The position numbers and the translations under genes were made by a program. Below are positions 42,272-52,962 of a DNA stretch of 64,000 nucleotides, piece after piece (position 1 is the stretch's first letter; every line of letters starts with the position of its first letter). Under the pieces are notes generated by a model that had not been told where the DNA came from, did not search any database, and worked only from the letters and a program-made list of their open reading frames with translations. The stretch is from Emydura subglobosa (taxonomy: Eukaryota; Chordata; Testudines; Chelidae), in NCBI GenBank assembly GCA_007922225.1, contig ML679974.1, positions 9,178,397-9,242,396 of the forward strand, in the 5' to 3' direction.

Positions 42272-42341
42272 CTGATTATGCCCAGTTCTGCATTTCTGCA
42301 GATTATTAATTCAGCTGATTATGCCCAGTTCTGCATTTCTG
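42272..42341. repeat. Local tandem duplication
   Basis: A 27-base segment starting CTGATTATGCCCAGTTCTGC occurs at 42272 and again, identical, at 42315, a period of 43 bases. Confidence 0.9.
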
Positions 42342-43286
42342 GCAGAAATTGGCAATTCTGCAGAATCTGGCCACACTACAGATTCGATAGATAAAAGGTA
42401 GATTCCACAGATATAATATTAATATAATTTAAGTTTGTTTTTAGGATTAGATTCACCTTTTGGAAACTGTAGTTTTCAGAGGAATATAATTTCTCATATT
42501 AATATGTACTTCTACTTGCAAAGAAATTGACAAAGACTCTATTAATATATTCTATGTGCTAAAGGTTTTTTCCACTCTCACTGAGAAAAAATTGTTTATA
42601 TACAAGTAAAAAAATGAATTTGCGAAGTGAAATAATTCCCTCATGCCAAATGGCCCAGAAGAAATGAAGTATCAGTTTAAAATGTCATGCATCCTCACTT
42701 TGGGGGATCTTATCCTGCACTGGCAGCGGGTTAGAGTTCATGAAGAAATAGAGGTGTTCCCTTTTAACTGTTACGATCCTAATAACTTAATAATGGAGTA
42801 ACACCCAGTCAAGAGCCAGAGAGTCAATTGTCATTGTACCAAAGAGGTCTAAAGTTCAATACACAAAAAATTCACAAGCAAAATATTGAAAAAAAAACCT
42901 TAAACATATAAATATTTAAAAAAATAAAATCATTATGGTTATATTTTCCCATTTCACTCTTAAGTGTTAATCTAAATGACTCCTTAGGCAAAAGGGAATG
43001 TGCTGATATGTATAGGTATAAATAAAGTCCTAAATAAATATAAATATTAGTGTGCATTTCACAATGAATTATATGATCTATTCTGTAATATCAAACAGCA
43101 GTCATTTTAACTGTATTGTAAGGGTAGATTTTAATTTGCCCAGGTTATTGGTAAAAAATGTTATTATGAACCTGTTAATGATTGGCAGGCAATGTGAAAT
43201 AAACAAACTTATACTCAAAACACTTTGTACACTTTCAACAACAACAAAAGTAAGATAAAGTTAACAAAGTACAATAGTACTCTTAC

Positions 43287-43340
43287 CTGCATAGAATTCT
43301 GGACTATAAACTGCACCGACAACTGGATTTAATTTCCAGC
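43287..43340 (-). CDS. RBFOX1: RBFOX1 54-nt exon: start of C-terminal domain
   Basis: Phase 1 at both ends. With the leading split Gly it encodes [17 protein letters not shown] and ends on the first base of the next codon. The acceptor is TTGCTGTAG and the donor [27 protein letters not shown] is the RBFOX1 form; I recall WKLSPVVGAVYGPELYA in RBFOX2. The C-terminal domain recruits splicing partners and, in some isoforms, carries a nuclear localisation signal further on. Because this exon ends in phase 1, it can join the 81-nt cassette or skip straight to the next C-terminal exon outside the window. Confidence 0.95.
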
Positions 43341-43718
43341 CTACAGCAAACAAAGAAAACAACAACAAAAAAGGATAATAATTAGAAATAATTTTAATAA
43401 ATATTCAATTTCTATATAGAAAATGAGAGTATAAAGCTGTTATTTCAGGATATTGTAGTTTAAATGGAAGTTGTATGTAGCTATATAAGTTTGATTGCAG
43501 TTTCTAGTTAGTGAAGAAATAATTAAACTGTTTATCTTTAAATATACAGTGGTCTGTAGTGTCACAATGAAATATAAATGATGAGAACTGAGGGTGGTAT
43601 AAAGTCTTGTCTTTCTTCCTGGAGTAAGGGGTTATATTTTGTGAATGCTAATGTTTATAAAACACAGACTGGGAAGCATTGGCTCAGGCCAGTAAACAGT
43701 GCATTGTAGGTATGTAAG

Positions 43719-43840
43719 TCTCCCCACACAGCTTTCCTAGAGCACTTCCATTTTGAAATGTAAGAACATATTTATTTCAAGCCTTGCCTCAGCAAAGGCT
43801 GACACATTATTTAAAAAGTGTGGCAAAGCTGTGTGGGAGA
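43719..43840. repeat. Inverted repeat, MITE-like
   Basis: TCTCCCCACACAGCTTTCC (43719-43737) pairs with GGCAAAGCTGTGTGGGAGA (43822-43840) across an 84-base loop; two of 19 pairs mismatch. Confidence 0.55.
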
Positions 43841-44279
43841 TTCCCCCAAACACTCCCATTTTATCCTGAATTAAGAGGTGCCCACTGAAAGCTATCTTAT
43901 ACTTAGTCCATTCAAGCTATTTCACTTCGGACATGAGATTACTTGGATCCTAGGTTTCCAGAGGTAGCAGGAAAAAAGGGGGAAAAAAGGCAGAAAATCT
44001 AAATAAATCTGTATGCGTAGAGTGTACAGTCTTTTATATTTGTATAAGACCTAACATCCCAAAATGCTATACATAAAAACTATGATCCTGCATCACTGAT
44101 ATCAACCGGAGATTTGCCATTGGTTTAATTTTTTTAGCAGAAATAGGGCCCGTATATAGTGTAAGGAACATGGGAATTATCTGTGTTAATTTTTTATGAA
44201 TGTTATATATAATTGTCTATATATAATCTATGGGTTTCATGGTTATTGTACTGCTTCATGAACGGTGACTAAGAGTTAA

Positions 44280-45005
44280 ATCCTGCTGGAAGCCAAAGCA
44301 ATGGTTGTAAACAGAATTCAATTGACTGATGCTCAGATAGATAATACAAGAAAACCACTATTTTCAGACTGCTTCAGATTCCCGTTGGAGAAATACATAA
44401 ACCAGTTTAAACCAGGGTCAGGGTCCCAGGTCAGTCAAAGGAAGTTTGAATTGGACAAAAGAAGTCAGGCACATGCACTGACACTTGTATCGGGGGAGGG
44501 GGGGGGAGGAGCTGTCCAAGAGGCAGCAGTTGTAGGGGGCAACCTGCCTTACCCAGCCTCAGTCCTGGGGGGGGAGGGGTGCCTAAATTAAGTCAAAGCC
44601 TGATTTAAACTGTCAAGGAGAGGCAAAGTTTTGGCTAAGACTCTGTGCATCTAGGCTTTTGTTATTTTAACTCATTCTCTCTGCTTGTGATGTTCTATGG
44701 ATAAATAAATCATACTCTGTTTTGAATATTGCTCTTACTAGCTGGTTGCAGCTCCTGGAAAGGATTCCATGGCAAAGACCAAATCCAACTGGACTGCTGA
44801 AGAAAAATACGGTTGGGCCAGCTGGAGGTAAAAAAGGCTGATAAACGGAGTGTTGCAGACTTGTGATCCAGTCTAGAAGTGGGATGAACCACACGGTTCC
44901 ACTCTGAGAGAAGGTTATGTGACCTGCACTTGAAAGAAGTGCCCTGTCACTTGAAAGAAGGACCCATAGAGAGATCTCAGGTGGAGCTCACCCATGAACT
45001 GTAAC
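44280..45005 (+). repeat. LTR-like block with G-runs
   Basis: Includes two G-rich runs (44492-44509, 44567-44579), GCTTTTGTTATTTTAACTC and then AATAAATAAATCATACTCTG near 44702, an arrangement like an LTR polyadenylation region. A partial duplication of CACTTGAAAGAAG lies at 44928-44959. No TG/CA ends or target duplication found. Confidence 0.4.
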
Positions 45006-48000
45006 ATATGGGAAGCCCCTCCATCGATCACTGAAATGTAGCCATTTCTGGAATGAAACACAGTAACTGTTTTCCAGCAAACAGCAACTCATCAATCAGA
45101 GCTTAAGTGATGGGCATTCTTCTATAAAATTCATTGATAAGATAGAACAGATAGTGAAGAACAATACTACATGCAATTTACACTTCAGGGGCAAATAATG
45201 TAAGTTTTAAATATCCAGAATGTAATTACCTGAGTTGGAAATTAATCAAGCCATGGTGACTAATTTCTTGTGAAAAGTTTCATAGGAATTTTCATGAACA
45301 CCTTGGTTTTAAGTGCTACTGAAGGGATTTGGAATGTTGTGTTGCACCAAGTTTTCTTCTTAAAGATCCCTGATCAGTGCAGTCCAAAAGATGTGTGATT
45401 TGATTGAATTTCAGATGCTTCAGTCTCTGCTGTTAAAGGGGATGACACATACCTCTGAGATTTTAACTAACACTAATGGCCTCTCAATTTGTCCAAGAGA
45501 AAAAAAATCCTGGGAGATGCAGATCGATGCTCACAGCTGAAAGTCACTCTGATATTTCATTTCCTTTCTACTCCCATTCTGATGGCTGTACCATCTAACT
45601 TTTTGAAGCTAAGACAGGGAAGACTTCATTCATCATGAAAATAACAGCAATTAAACTTTACTTTGTCTTGTCAATGAAGTATGTGCTGGCCCATAACTGT
45701 GTGGGTTAATCAAGTGTGATAAGAGTGAGGAACTGCCAAGGAACCCCGGTCTAGCAGTTGGATGAGGCAAATGGTCCACAGTGAGTATAATTTGATGCAT
45801 TTGTCTTATTGTCACAACACTAATCTCCCCCTCATGCTGAAAACTCTAAATGCTGAAACTGAAAAAAACAAATCTATATATTCATCCAAAGAAATATAGG
45901 TTAAGTACACTGTAGGGAGCAATCATGCACTGTAGGGAGCTACCCTGCTTTGGCAAGAAGATGGACATAATAATGTCAAAGGACATTTTCTACTTTTAAG
46001 GCCAGACATGCTAGTGTGGCGCATCTGCTTTGCACCATATTGCCAATGGTTTCTGGCTGTACAGTTGGCATAACTAGTCATGACAGGATCACCCCCAATG
46101 TAAGTGGATACCCTTGTGGCATACAGGCTCTTACAACACCTTTCCTCTTTGCTGTTTGAATATTGGGCATGGCCGGAGGAAAGAGGTGTGGCCAGAATAC
46201 TCTATACTGTGCAGATCTTTGGCTGTGGTTTTCAGATTCTTAGGAACTACCTCAGCACACAGAAGCCTCAGAATCAAGATAATGCAAAGGTGAGTTTTGC
46301 AGCATCTGTATATGTCCCTCTCCTGCAGCATGTTCCTCAGTCACAGCTGAAGCCCCACCTCTATGATACTCTAATACCACTTATGCAAGCCTGTGTACCC
46401 TACAAGCCCATATGTTTTGGTCGAGTGCCTAATATTATAAAACGAGCATTAGACTGAAGAATAAAGCAACATACTATAATCTATCGATCTCAGCTTTCCT
46501 GGACTTAAATGTGAGGCACAATAGGTTAGAAAATCTAAAGATGCCTGAAAGTCACTTTGCCAGTCTAGCGCATGTTCCTAACAGGCAGTTTATACACAAT
46601 GACAAAGCAGCTATATTTTGAAAAGAGATGACAAGTAACAAAAATTCATCTATATACTAGCATAAACTTGCATGACAAGCTGTATTGGCAATTAGGCATT
46701 TCTTGAGCAACTAACCATTACCCCCCATTACCATGAGGAAAAACATTTTCATGGTTCCTGAGGTTGTATGTATGGAATGAGGGATTGTGGTATGTGTGTA
46801 GGAGGGAGCCCGTGTTAACAAGTTTGTACTGGGCCCCAAAAAATTATGCTTGGGCCCTGCCCTTACCGAAACAAAACTGCATTTGCGTATCTTTTAAAAA
46901 TCCAGGTTATTCTGTTTTAGAGTCTATTCAGTGTGTGAGTACTACATTCATTTTATAATCTCTGATAGCAAACTATCAGTAGCATGCTTGGATGAAACAT
47001 AAAATAGAGCACAATAATTGTTTAGAAGTGCACTGTCCCAAATGCCTGATATAGGTATACAAACACAAAACTTTGTGTACTGTGGCTATGTTAGGCATAC
47101 CGCTGAAATACACACACAGTTAAAAATCTAGCCCCTTATGTTTAAAAAAAGGACTTTTAAGAATACCTACATATAAAAACAAATTATTCCAGGTTATCTG
47201 CCTCAAACGAAGTTTGCAAATGCTGACATGGATATAGAGAAACACATAAAATAATATTTATATTTTAACTCTTACATTTCACTTGAAAGATGACACTTTC
47301 AACAATACAGTACCCTTTAATACAATCCTAAAGTATATTGGTTCAGTACCTACAAACAGGCTGAGGAGTGACAAATATCATCATACAGTTTCTGGCTGAT
47401 TGATAATGGAAATATTAATTAAAGAACCCAAAGCATGACACTGGAAACCATGTCTGTATTTTGTTCCTATGAATTTAATGATTAATATAGCCCAACATAT
47501 TTATCTTGACATTGAGACATTTATCTAATATGCTCACTCAATGGGATCCTAGCAGCTTGCTACCCAAAGGAGCGTAAAGTTAGATATGTGATACTTTGAA
47601 CAAGCCCTACAAACCTAGGACATTATGTGGGTTACATATCTGATGGCTGATTTTTCCCAACAGGGGAAAAGATTCAAAATGAAGAACACAAGACAAGTAG
47701 TTCACAAGACAGCTTCAAATCATGCCCTTTTATCAATACAATTTCATCAGTCCACATTTCAGGTGTAAAAAGAATGGCAATATTAAAAGCAATGTAACAC
47801 CTATTCTGTGAGACATCAAAGTAAACTTGTCCCTAAAACACAGGATGGCATTCATAATAAGGTTGCTGCAATTTTGAGCTTCCCTTTCAAGCATCATCAT
47901 CCTCAGGTTGGATTTGATATTTGATGCTAAATAGAGAAACTACCAAGGCTAAGAAATAGGGTTAAGAGGAATGTAAATAGGCACAAAATCATTTATAACA

Positions 48001-49136
48001 AACCTTCATATACCCCTATGTCACTATAGCATATTGAACAAAAGAGTGAAATCATCAAGTCTCTAAAATATTCCATCTTATTGTTAGAACAAAATGTTGT
48101 TGTATGACCCAGTCAAGCTTTGTGCCTGTCTGACTTGATTCACTGAGATGACATTTTATACAAGGATCAGCAAAAATGAAGGAATCTTTCTATTTACATC
48201 ACTTGGACAGACACATATTCGCATGAATTAAAAAAAAGTAAGAAAAGTTTCTGAAAGAACTTGAGGAATTTCAGACTAATCTTCCCAGATTATTATAACT
48301 AGCTAAACAATTGTGAGAACAGTTATTTTATTTTTTGTTGTGGTAGGGAAAATAGTATGACATATTCATTAAAAAATAAAGAGCTCACTTCAGTTTGCCC
48401 CAATTTTTAGCAAAATCTCACTAATGAGCTCTCAAATATAAAAAATAAGTTCCATTATATTTCAGCACTGAAGAGTGTCTCAGCTAGCTGTGGAAACCTG
48501 CCTTTATTAATCATGTATATTCAGTTTTCTTTTGTATTTTTGACGGGGTAAAGGGACAGGGGAGATAGTTTGGAAAGCAAATGGTTATAGCAGAACAAAT
48601 AATTATTGTAAGTAAATCCATTTCTGTACTAATTTTTGTAGTTGAAAGATGTTAAGTTTGAGTTACCTCACAGAAAATAACCTTGTTGGAAAACCTGCTG
48701 AATTAAGCACTGGGGAAAATATGGGGCAAATCTCTTTGAAAAGTATTGTCCAGAACAGCCCTCCCCCCATCTCTACAGATGACTCTTCTGTCATTATTGT
48801 ACCCATTTGTTAAATCAACAGCAAGGATATCATTTTTAGATGATTTCGGAATTAGATTCTTGCATAGAAAAAGTGGGAATTATAAAACAATTATAATTTG
48901 CTTTCTACTCTCAACAAATTGTGGAACAGACAACGGAAACGATCCTGAAATAAACTGTGTTATAATAATACCAAAAAGCAGCTCATGCTTGACAGAGGGA
49001 ACATCCTTCCTACCTTCCTTCCCAACTCCATCATCCAGAGTAAAATTGTTCCTCTGATTAGTCCATTTATTGTCATACTAACACTGCACAAAGCCAGAAG
49101 AGAATAATCGCTTCCCAGCAGGTATATCCCCTGGCT

Positions 49137-49853
49137 CATGCAGCATCGGTTCACATATTGCTACTGCAGTTAATAATTTAGGTTCCGGTCCTACAACTCA
49201 TTGCATGCAAGTGGAATGCTGTGCCTGCAAGGAGCCACACTGAAGTCCATAGGCCTCAATCCTACCATGAACTCAGTGAGGATGGCCCATGAGCCTCTGT
49301 AGAGGCCAGTGGAAGTCATTAGTACTCTACACTGGTGCAGGAGTCCACCCACAGTTTGCAACATCCAGGCTTACATGCATTCTGATATTTGAAAATTAAA
49401 AAAAGGATCAAAAGCTCATGCACTTACCATTCGTATAAGGGTTGACTGTCTTTTTATTTGTCATTACACGTGCTGTTGCGTTATTTACCTATGCACATAG
49501 AAAACTAAATTAGTAAATGTTATAGAGAGATTCTAAAGTACTGTTAAATGCATGCATTATTACTGCTACTAGTCATATAAAAAATAAAATGCAATTTAAT
49601 TTATAAAAGGCAGTAGGTGCATAACAAAATCATACTATATATAATTACATTTACTTTCATAACCATTTAACTTACAAATCATTTCAATAAAGCAACATCA
49701 TATCATTTAAACTTTAATAAAGACACATTAAAAGCAAATTAAAAAGGTACTGCATAATTTAATATTTCAGAGCATGCTTGTATTCCATGATAACACTGAA
49801 ACAATAAATATTTCAAAACAGAAAAAAATATCTTTTATATGAAGGAACATGCA
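49137..49853 (-). promoter_or_regulatory. TGCATG cluster around the 61-nt exon
   Basis: Minus-strand TGCATG lies at plus positions 49137-49142, 49204-49209, 49374-49379 and 49417-49422, all downstream of the exon, and at 49551-49556 and 49848-49853 upstream. The 49417 copy starts inside the donor. Downstream RBFOX sites normally enhance inclusion. Confidence 0.6.
49428..49488 (-). CDS. RBFOX1: RBFOX1 61-nt exon: end of RRM
   Basis: Encodes VNNATARVMTNKKTVNPYTN plus the first base of a Gly codon (phase 0 in, phase 1 out). VNNATARV is the last strand of the RRM; NKKTVNPYTNG starts the linker to the C-terminal domain. KTVNPYTNG is the RBFOX1 form, whereas I recall KMVTPYANG in RBFOX2 and KTGNPYTNG in RBFOX3. 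The acceptor is TGTGCATAG and the donor AATG|GTAAGTG. The donor runs straight into GCATG, so a full TGCATG covers intron positions +6 to +11. Skipping this exon would shift the frame. Confidence 0.96.
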
Positions 49854-50307
49854 GTGGAGTAGAGGGGGAAGAGACAAGGTACAAGGAAACAAATAAAATG
49901 TCAAAAAAAGGGACAAACGAATTTTAGCAGTGTGCAACATAACCCTTTAGAAGAGAAGTACCATTGGAAAAGCAACATCTAGCATTCAACACTTGGAACA
50001 AGAGCCTTTTTCATTGCAAGAATTAACAAAATCATTCAAGCTTTAAAATCACAGCTAACAAAAGGATAAAAAGAGGGTGCATTATTTAACACAATATGGA
50101 GTTAACAATCTGAGTAAGATGTGCACGAAGTCATATCCTCAATCCAATCAGTGCCTCCCAGGCTTGCTTAAAACGTACACTCAATTACAGGCGTACCAAT
50201 ATAGAAAAAAATATAGCATCAAGAAAACTTAATACAACAAGTCAAAAAAATTCACGTGGTATATCAGCGCTAAATACGTGAAACGGCAGATGGACTTCTC
50301 CACTTAC

Positions 50308-50382
50308 CATTCAGCACCATCGCCAGCATGGGTATGTATACAGTTACCATGGTTACTGAGAGTTTGGTGAGGGCCCTAAGCG
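50308..50382 (-). other. Candidate cryptic or poison exon
   Basis: In the intron between the 93- and 61-nt exons the minus strand has a pyrimidine tract (TTTTCATTTTCCCCCTTC), then GTAG at 50386-50383, then a strong donor AATG|GTAAGTG at 50307. The donor nearly copies that of the real 61-nt exon. A 75-nt exon between these sites, read in the incoming phase 0, meets TAA at codon 10. Two other AG sites inside it, ending at 50376 and 50357, also lead to early stops. No homology supports it; the call rests on splice signals and on the unusually complex, CpG-containing sequence here. Confidence 0.25.
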
Positions 50383-50949
50383 CTACCGTCGAAGGGGGAA
50401 AATGAAAAGGCAAAATATGCAACATCTTACTCAAAAGACGACAGCATTTTCAATTGGTATTTTTTCTTTTTTTTTTTTTTCTTTTTTTTTTAATTCTAAC
50501 AAATACGACTCTGAGGCAGTGTTGAAGAGGACCCAGTGGTACCAAAAACATTTGGGTTTATTTTCTGATGGGGATGGATGGTTCAGGCCAAGCAGGAAAA
50601 CCAGCTGGTGGTTCCTCTGAAATGAATCTTTCAAACAGATTGATTTTGTTGCTTTGTTTTACTTTTATCTCTTTTTATATCTTTTGGATGCTACAATATC
50701 CCAATCTGAGTTATTTTGAAAGCCACTGTGGATCCCACATCAACCCAGCATCAAAAAGAAAAAAACCCAACCTTTCATTTGTTTTTGTTTTGTCTCTCAT
50801 ACAGTTTTGTTTTAGTTTTAGATTTTAAAAAAAATTTTATTGGTTGTTTTTTTGGAATCTACTGCACCCATTGATTTACAAAACATAGAAAATAACTTCA
50901 TAATATTAAAGCTTTCATTTTGTCTCATTTCTGTCATCCACCTTAGAGC

Positions 50950-51050
50950 AATAATGATAATAATAATAATAATAATCACAAAATAAATAATAATAAAAAA
51001 ACCCAAGTAAGGCCAGATTATCTCTTTATATATAAATATATATATATAAA
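50950..51050. repeat. (AAT)n and (TA)n tracts
   Basis: ATA/AAT triplets at 50950-50976 and 50982-50994, then TA-rich repeats at 51028-51048, about 120 bp past the 93-nt exon donor. Confidence 0.9.
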
Positions 51051-51168
51051 CAATGGGAAGGGGGAAAGGGAGCACACAAAAGACACCAATGATGCATTTG
51101 AAACAACAAATGAGCGTGAAGCAGACATTTATAAAAAAGATGAAAAGGAAAATATTTTGAACATGCAC

Positions 51169-51261
51169 CTCGATTTTACGGCCCTCTACCACGGTGCCGT
51201 GTAATTTCTCCCTCGCCCTGTCCGCATCAGCACTATTTTCGAAAGTTACGAAACCAAATCC
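51169..51261 (-). CDS. RBFOX1: RBFOX1 93-nt RRM exon (RNP1), autoregulated
   Basis: Encodes 31 residues, phase 0 at both ends, beginning [20 protein letters not shown] and ending in GRKIE. GFGFVTF is RNP1, and its first two Phe (Phe158 and Phe160 in human numbering) are family RNA-contact residues. Skipping it keeps the frame but destroys the RRM; RBFOX genes are known to make such dominant-negative forms, and the family represses this exon itself. The sequence fits that: the acceptor reads TGCATGCAG and the donor reads GTGCATGT, so the binding site TGCATG overlaps both splice sites. The donor is weak, lacking A at +4 and G at +5. FENSADAD and KLHGTVV separate it from RBFOX3, which I recall as ETSSDAD and KLNGTIV. 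Confidence 0.97.
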
Positions 51262-51828
51262 CTGCATGCAGGAGGGAGAAGGGGGGAAAACAACATGCAC
51301 ATTATTATTTCAGTCAATGACCACTTGTTTGCTTATGTTCTCTCGCTTTAATTTAATATTTTCTTGTTCTTGCTTCATTTCTGTAACATGCAAATTAGAA
51401 AAATTATAATCATACTGAGATGTGCAATAAATAAGCGACAAATGTGAACAAGTTTTTTTCTCTTTCATCAGTTAGATAATACCCCCTGAAGAATTCAAAG
51501 AATGATACCAAAGATACCTTTCTAAATGTCACTAAAGAGGAAAATAAATCTAACAAAAAGAATATGAAATCAAAAGTAATATTTACAGTGTCTTCACATA
51601 GAAAAAATGAAATAATGAGAAAAGAAAGTGAACCACTTTTAATGACATGCAGATATTCTCAACAAAATAAAAAAAACGTGTGCACAAAATTCAACACTGA
51701 ATGCCAATATACTCTAAAACATTGCCTACTTAGTCATGCTGTTGTGATTGTAAGAAACATTTTTCCCATGCAACACTAGGGTTATTTTAATTTTTGTCAA
51801 ATTGTATAGCCTTTACTTATTTTTTTAT

Positions 51829-51890
51829 AAAAAAAAAAAAAAAGAAAAAAAAAAGAAAAAAAGAAAAGAAAAAAGAAAAAGGAAAAGAAA
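51829..51890. repeat. Purine-rich A/G tract
   Basis: Unbroken purines on the plus strand, so U/C-rich in the RBFOX1 transcript, about 570 nt upstream of the 93-nt exon acceptor. Confidence 0.95.
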
Positions 51891-52721
51891 CGAACAACAA
51901 AAGTACTTTTATAACTAAGCATAAATCTTTCTGGTTTTAAAAAGATCAAACAAAATCACATGATGTGAATAAAAATAAACTTTGATAAAGTAATAAAAAT
52001 GCAAACATTTTGTGTAAGTTTAATCAGTTCATATTGGTATTATTTTTCACATATAGTACATGCAACTGAGACTGTTAACTCTCCCTACTCTCATATTAAT
52101 GGGATACAGTTATGCAACTTTGAGATATTATAATGAAAAACTAAACACTAAATACTTCAACACCAAAGGAAGACATTAGTATGTCTTTCCTGCTGCATAT
52201 TAATGATTTGACTACTCTAAGCACTTAACATTCTTATATGAGACTAAACAAAGACTTCCAATCTTACTAGCATTCTTTTTTGTTGTTGTTGTGCTATAGC
52301 AGATAATCATTCTAAACTTGAAAAAATTAAAATGCTTCATCTATCACTGACATTGCTGCTAAAATAACTTTTAAAAAACTGACATTTCAATATTTAAAAA
52401 ACAAAACAGACATTTATATATCATCAGAAATGTAATCCAACCCTTTGAAACAATTCAAATATTGCCAATTCTTTTGTATGTCACCCTCAAAAATTTAAGG
52501 CCAATTATCCCAACAGAAAAGCATTAACCATATTCTGTGTTTCAAAACAATGAGCATGTGCAAAACACACATGGCTGCTCTGCTAAGGACAGTCTTCCCA
52601 TTCCAATTTCTTCCTGTACATAAAAAATCCAGCTCTAGCCACACACAATTTTGAGGACCACCTTCATCCTTATTCACAAAGTATTCTCAGCCCAACTTTT
52701 CTTGTGCGGTGCTCATCCTTG

Positions 52722-52962
52722 TTAGGACTGGTCTCCACCAAAAATTAGATCAATCTAACTACATCTCTCAGGGTTGTGAAAAATTGCACATCCTGTATGA
52801 CATGGTTAGGTCAATCTAACCCTTATGGTAGCTGCAACTAGGTTGATGGAAGATTTCTTCCATTGACCTAGCTACCACCTCTTGGAGAGGAGGATTATTT
52901 ACAATGACGGGGAAAAAACATTCCGTCACTGTAAGGAGTATCTACACATACCCTTAGGCATA
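52722..52962. mobile_element. hAT-like non-autonomous element
   Basis: Opens AGGACTGGTCTCCACC and closes GTATCTACACATACCCTTAG. Inside are repeated TAGGTCAATCTAAC and TTGACCTAGCTACCACCTCT motifs typical of short sauropsid hAT derivatives. Terminal repeats are eroded. Confidence 0.5.

Larger units (their letters stand above)
23044..43286 (-). other. RBFOX1 intron, 20.2 kb
   Basis: The main repeat reservoir: LTR-like blocks at 24.3, 26.0 and 29.9 kb, a hAT-like element at 28.1 kb, L2-like tails at 32.0 and 37.6 kb, a long palindrome at 32.8 kb, a solo LTR at 36.1 kb and a palindromic transposon at 40.2 kb. Unannotated stretches at 27.0-28.0, 30.6-31.9, 33.1-36.0, 37.7-39.8 and 41.3-43.2 kb are AT-rich with no coding signal I can support. 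Confidence 0.85.
43341..49427 (-). other. RBFOX1 intron, 6.1 kb
   Basis: It contains a short inverted repeat (43719-43840) and an LTR-like block with G-runs (44280-45005). From 45005 to 49130 I see AT-rich sequence without a recognisable element; a 117-codon open frame at 46104-46457 resembles nothing I know. Confidence 0.85.
49489..51168 (-). other. RBFOX1 intron, 1.7 kb, between RRM exons
   Basis: The shortest intron in the window. It holds ATA and TA microsatellites near the 93-nt exon, a T-rich tract (50461-50490), the candidate poison exon and unusually complex, CpG-bearing sequence at 50100-50400. No transposon was recognised. Confidence 0.85.
51162..52064 (-). promoter_or_regulatory. 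TGCATG cluster around the 93-nt RRM exon
   Basis: On the transcribed strand TGCATG, the high-affinity RBFOX site, occurs at plus positions 51162-51167 (over the donor), 51265-51270 (over the acceptor), 51294-51299, 51387-51392, 51646-51651, 51767-51772 and 52059-52064. Seven copies in about 900 bp compares with roughly 0.2 by chance. RBFOX bound upstream of or over an exon generally silences it, so the layout predicts self-repression. Confidence 0.75.

Noticed and set aside
44301..44591. 96-codon plus-strand open frame
   Set aside because: Sits in an LTR-like block and its Gly-rich end comes from simple G-runs.
46104..46457. 117-codon plus-strand open frame
   Set aside because: Lies in an RBFOX1 intron with no recognised domain, no splice or promoter context and no repeat identity; likely chance or repeat debris.
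50818..51300. 160-codon minus-strand open frame
   Set aside because: It is the 93-nt RBFOX1 exon with intron read through on both sides; only 51169-51261 is exon, bounded by AG and GT.
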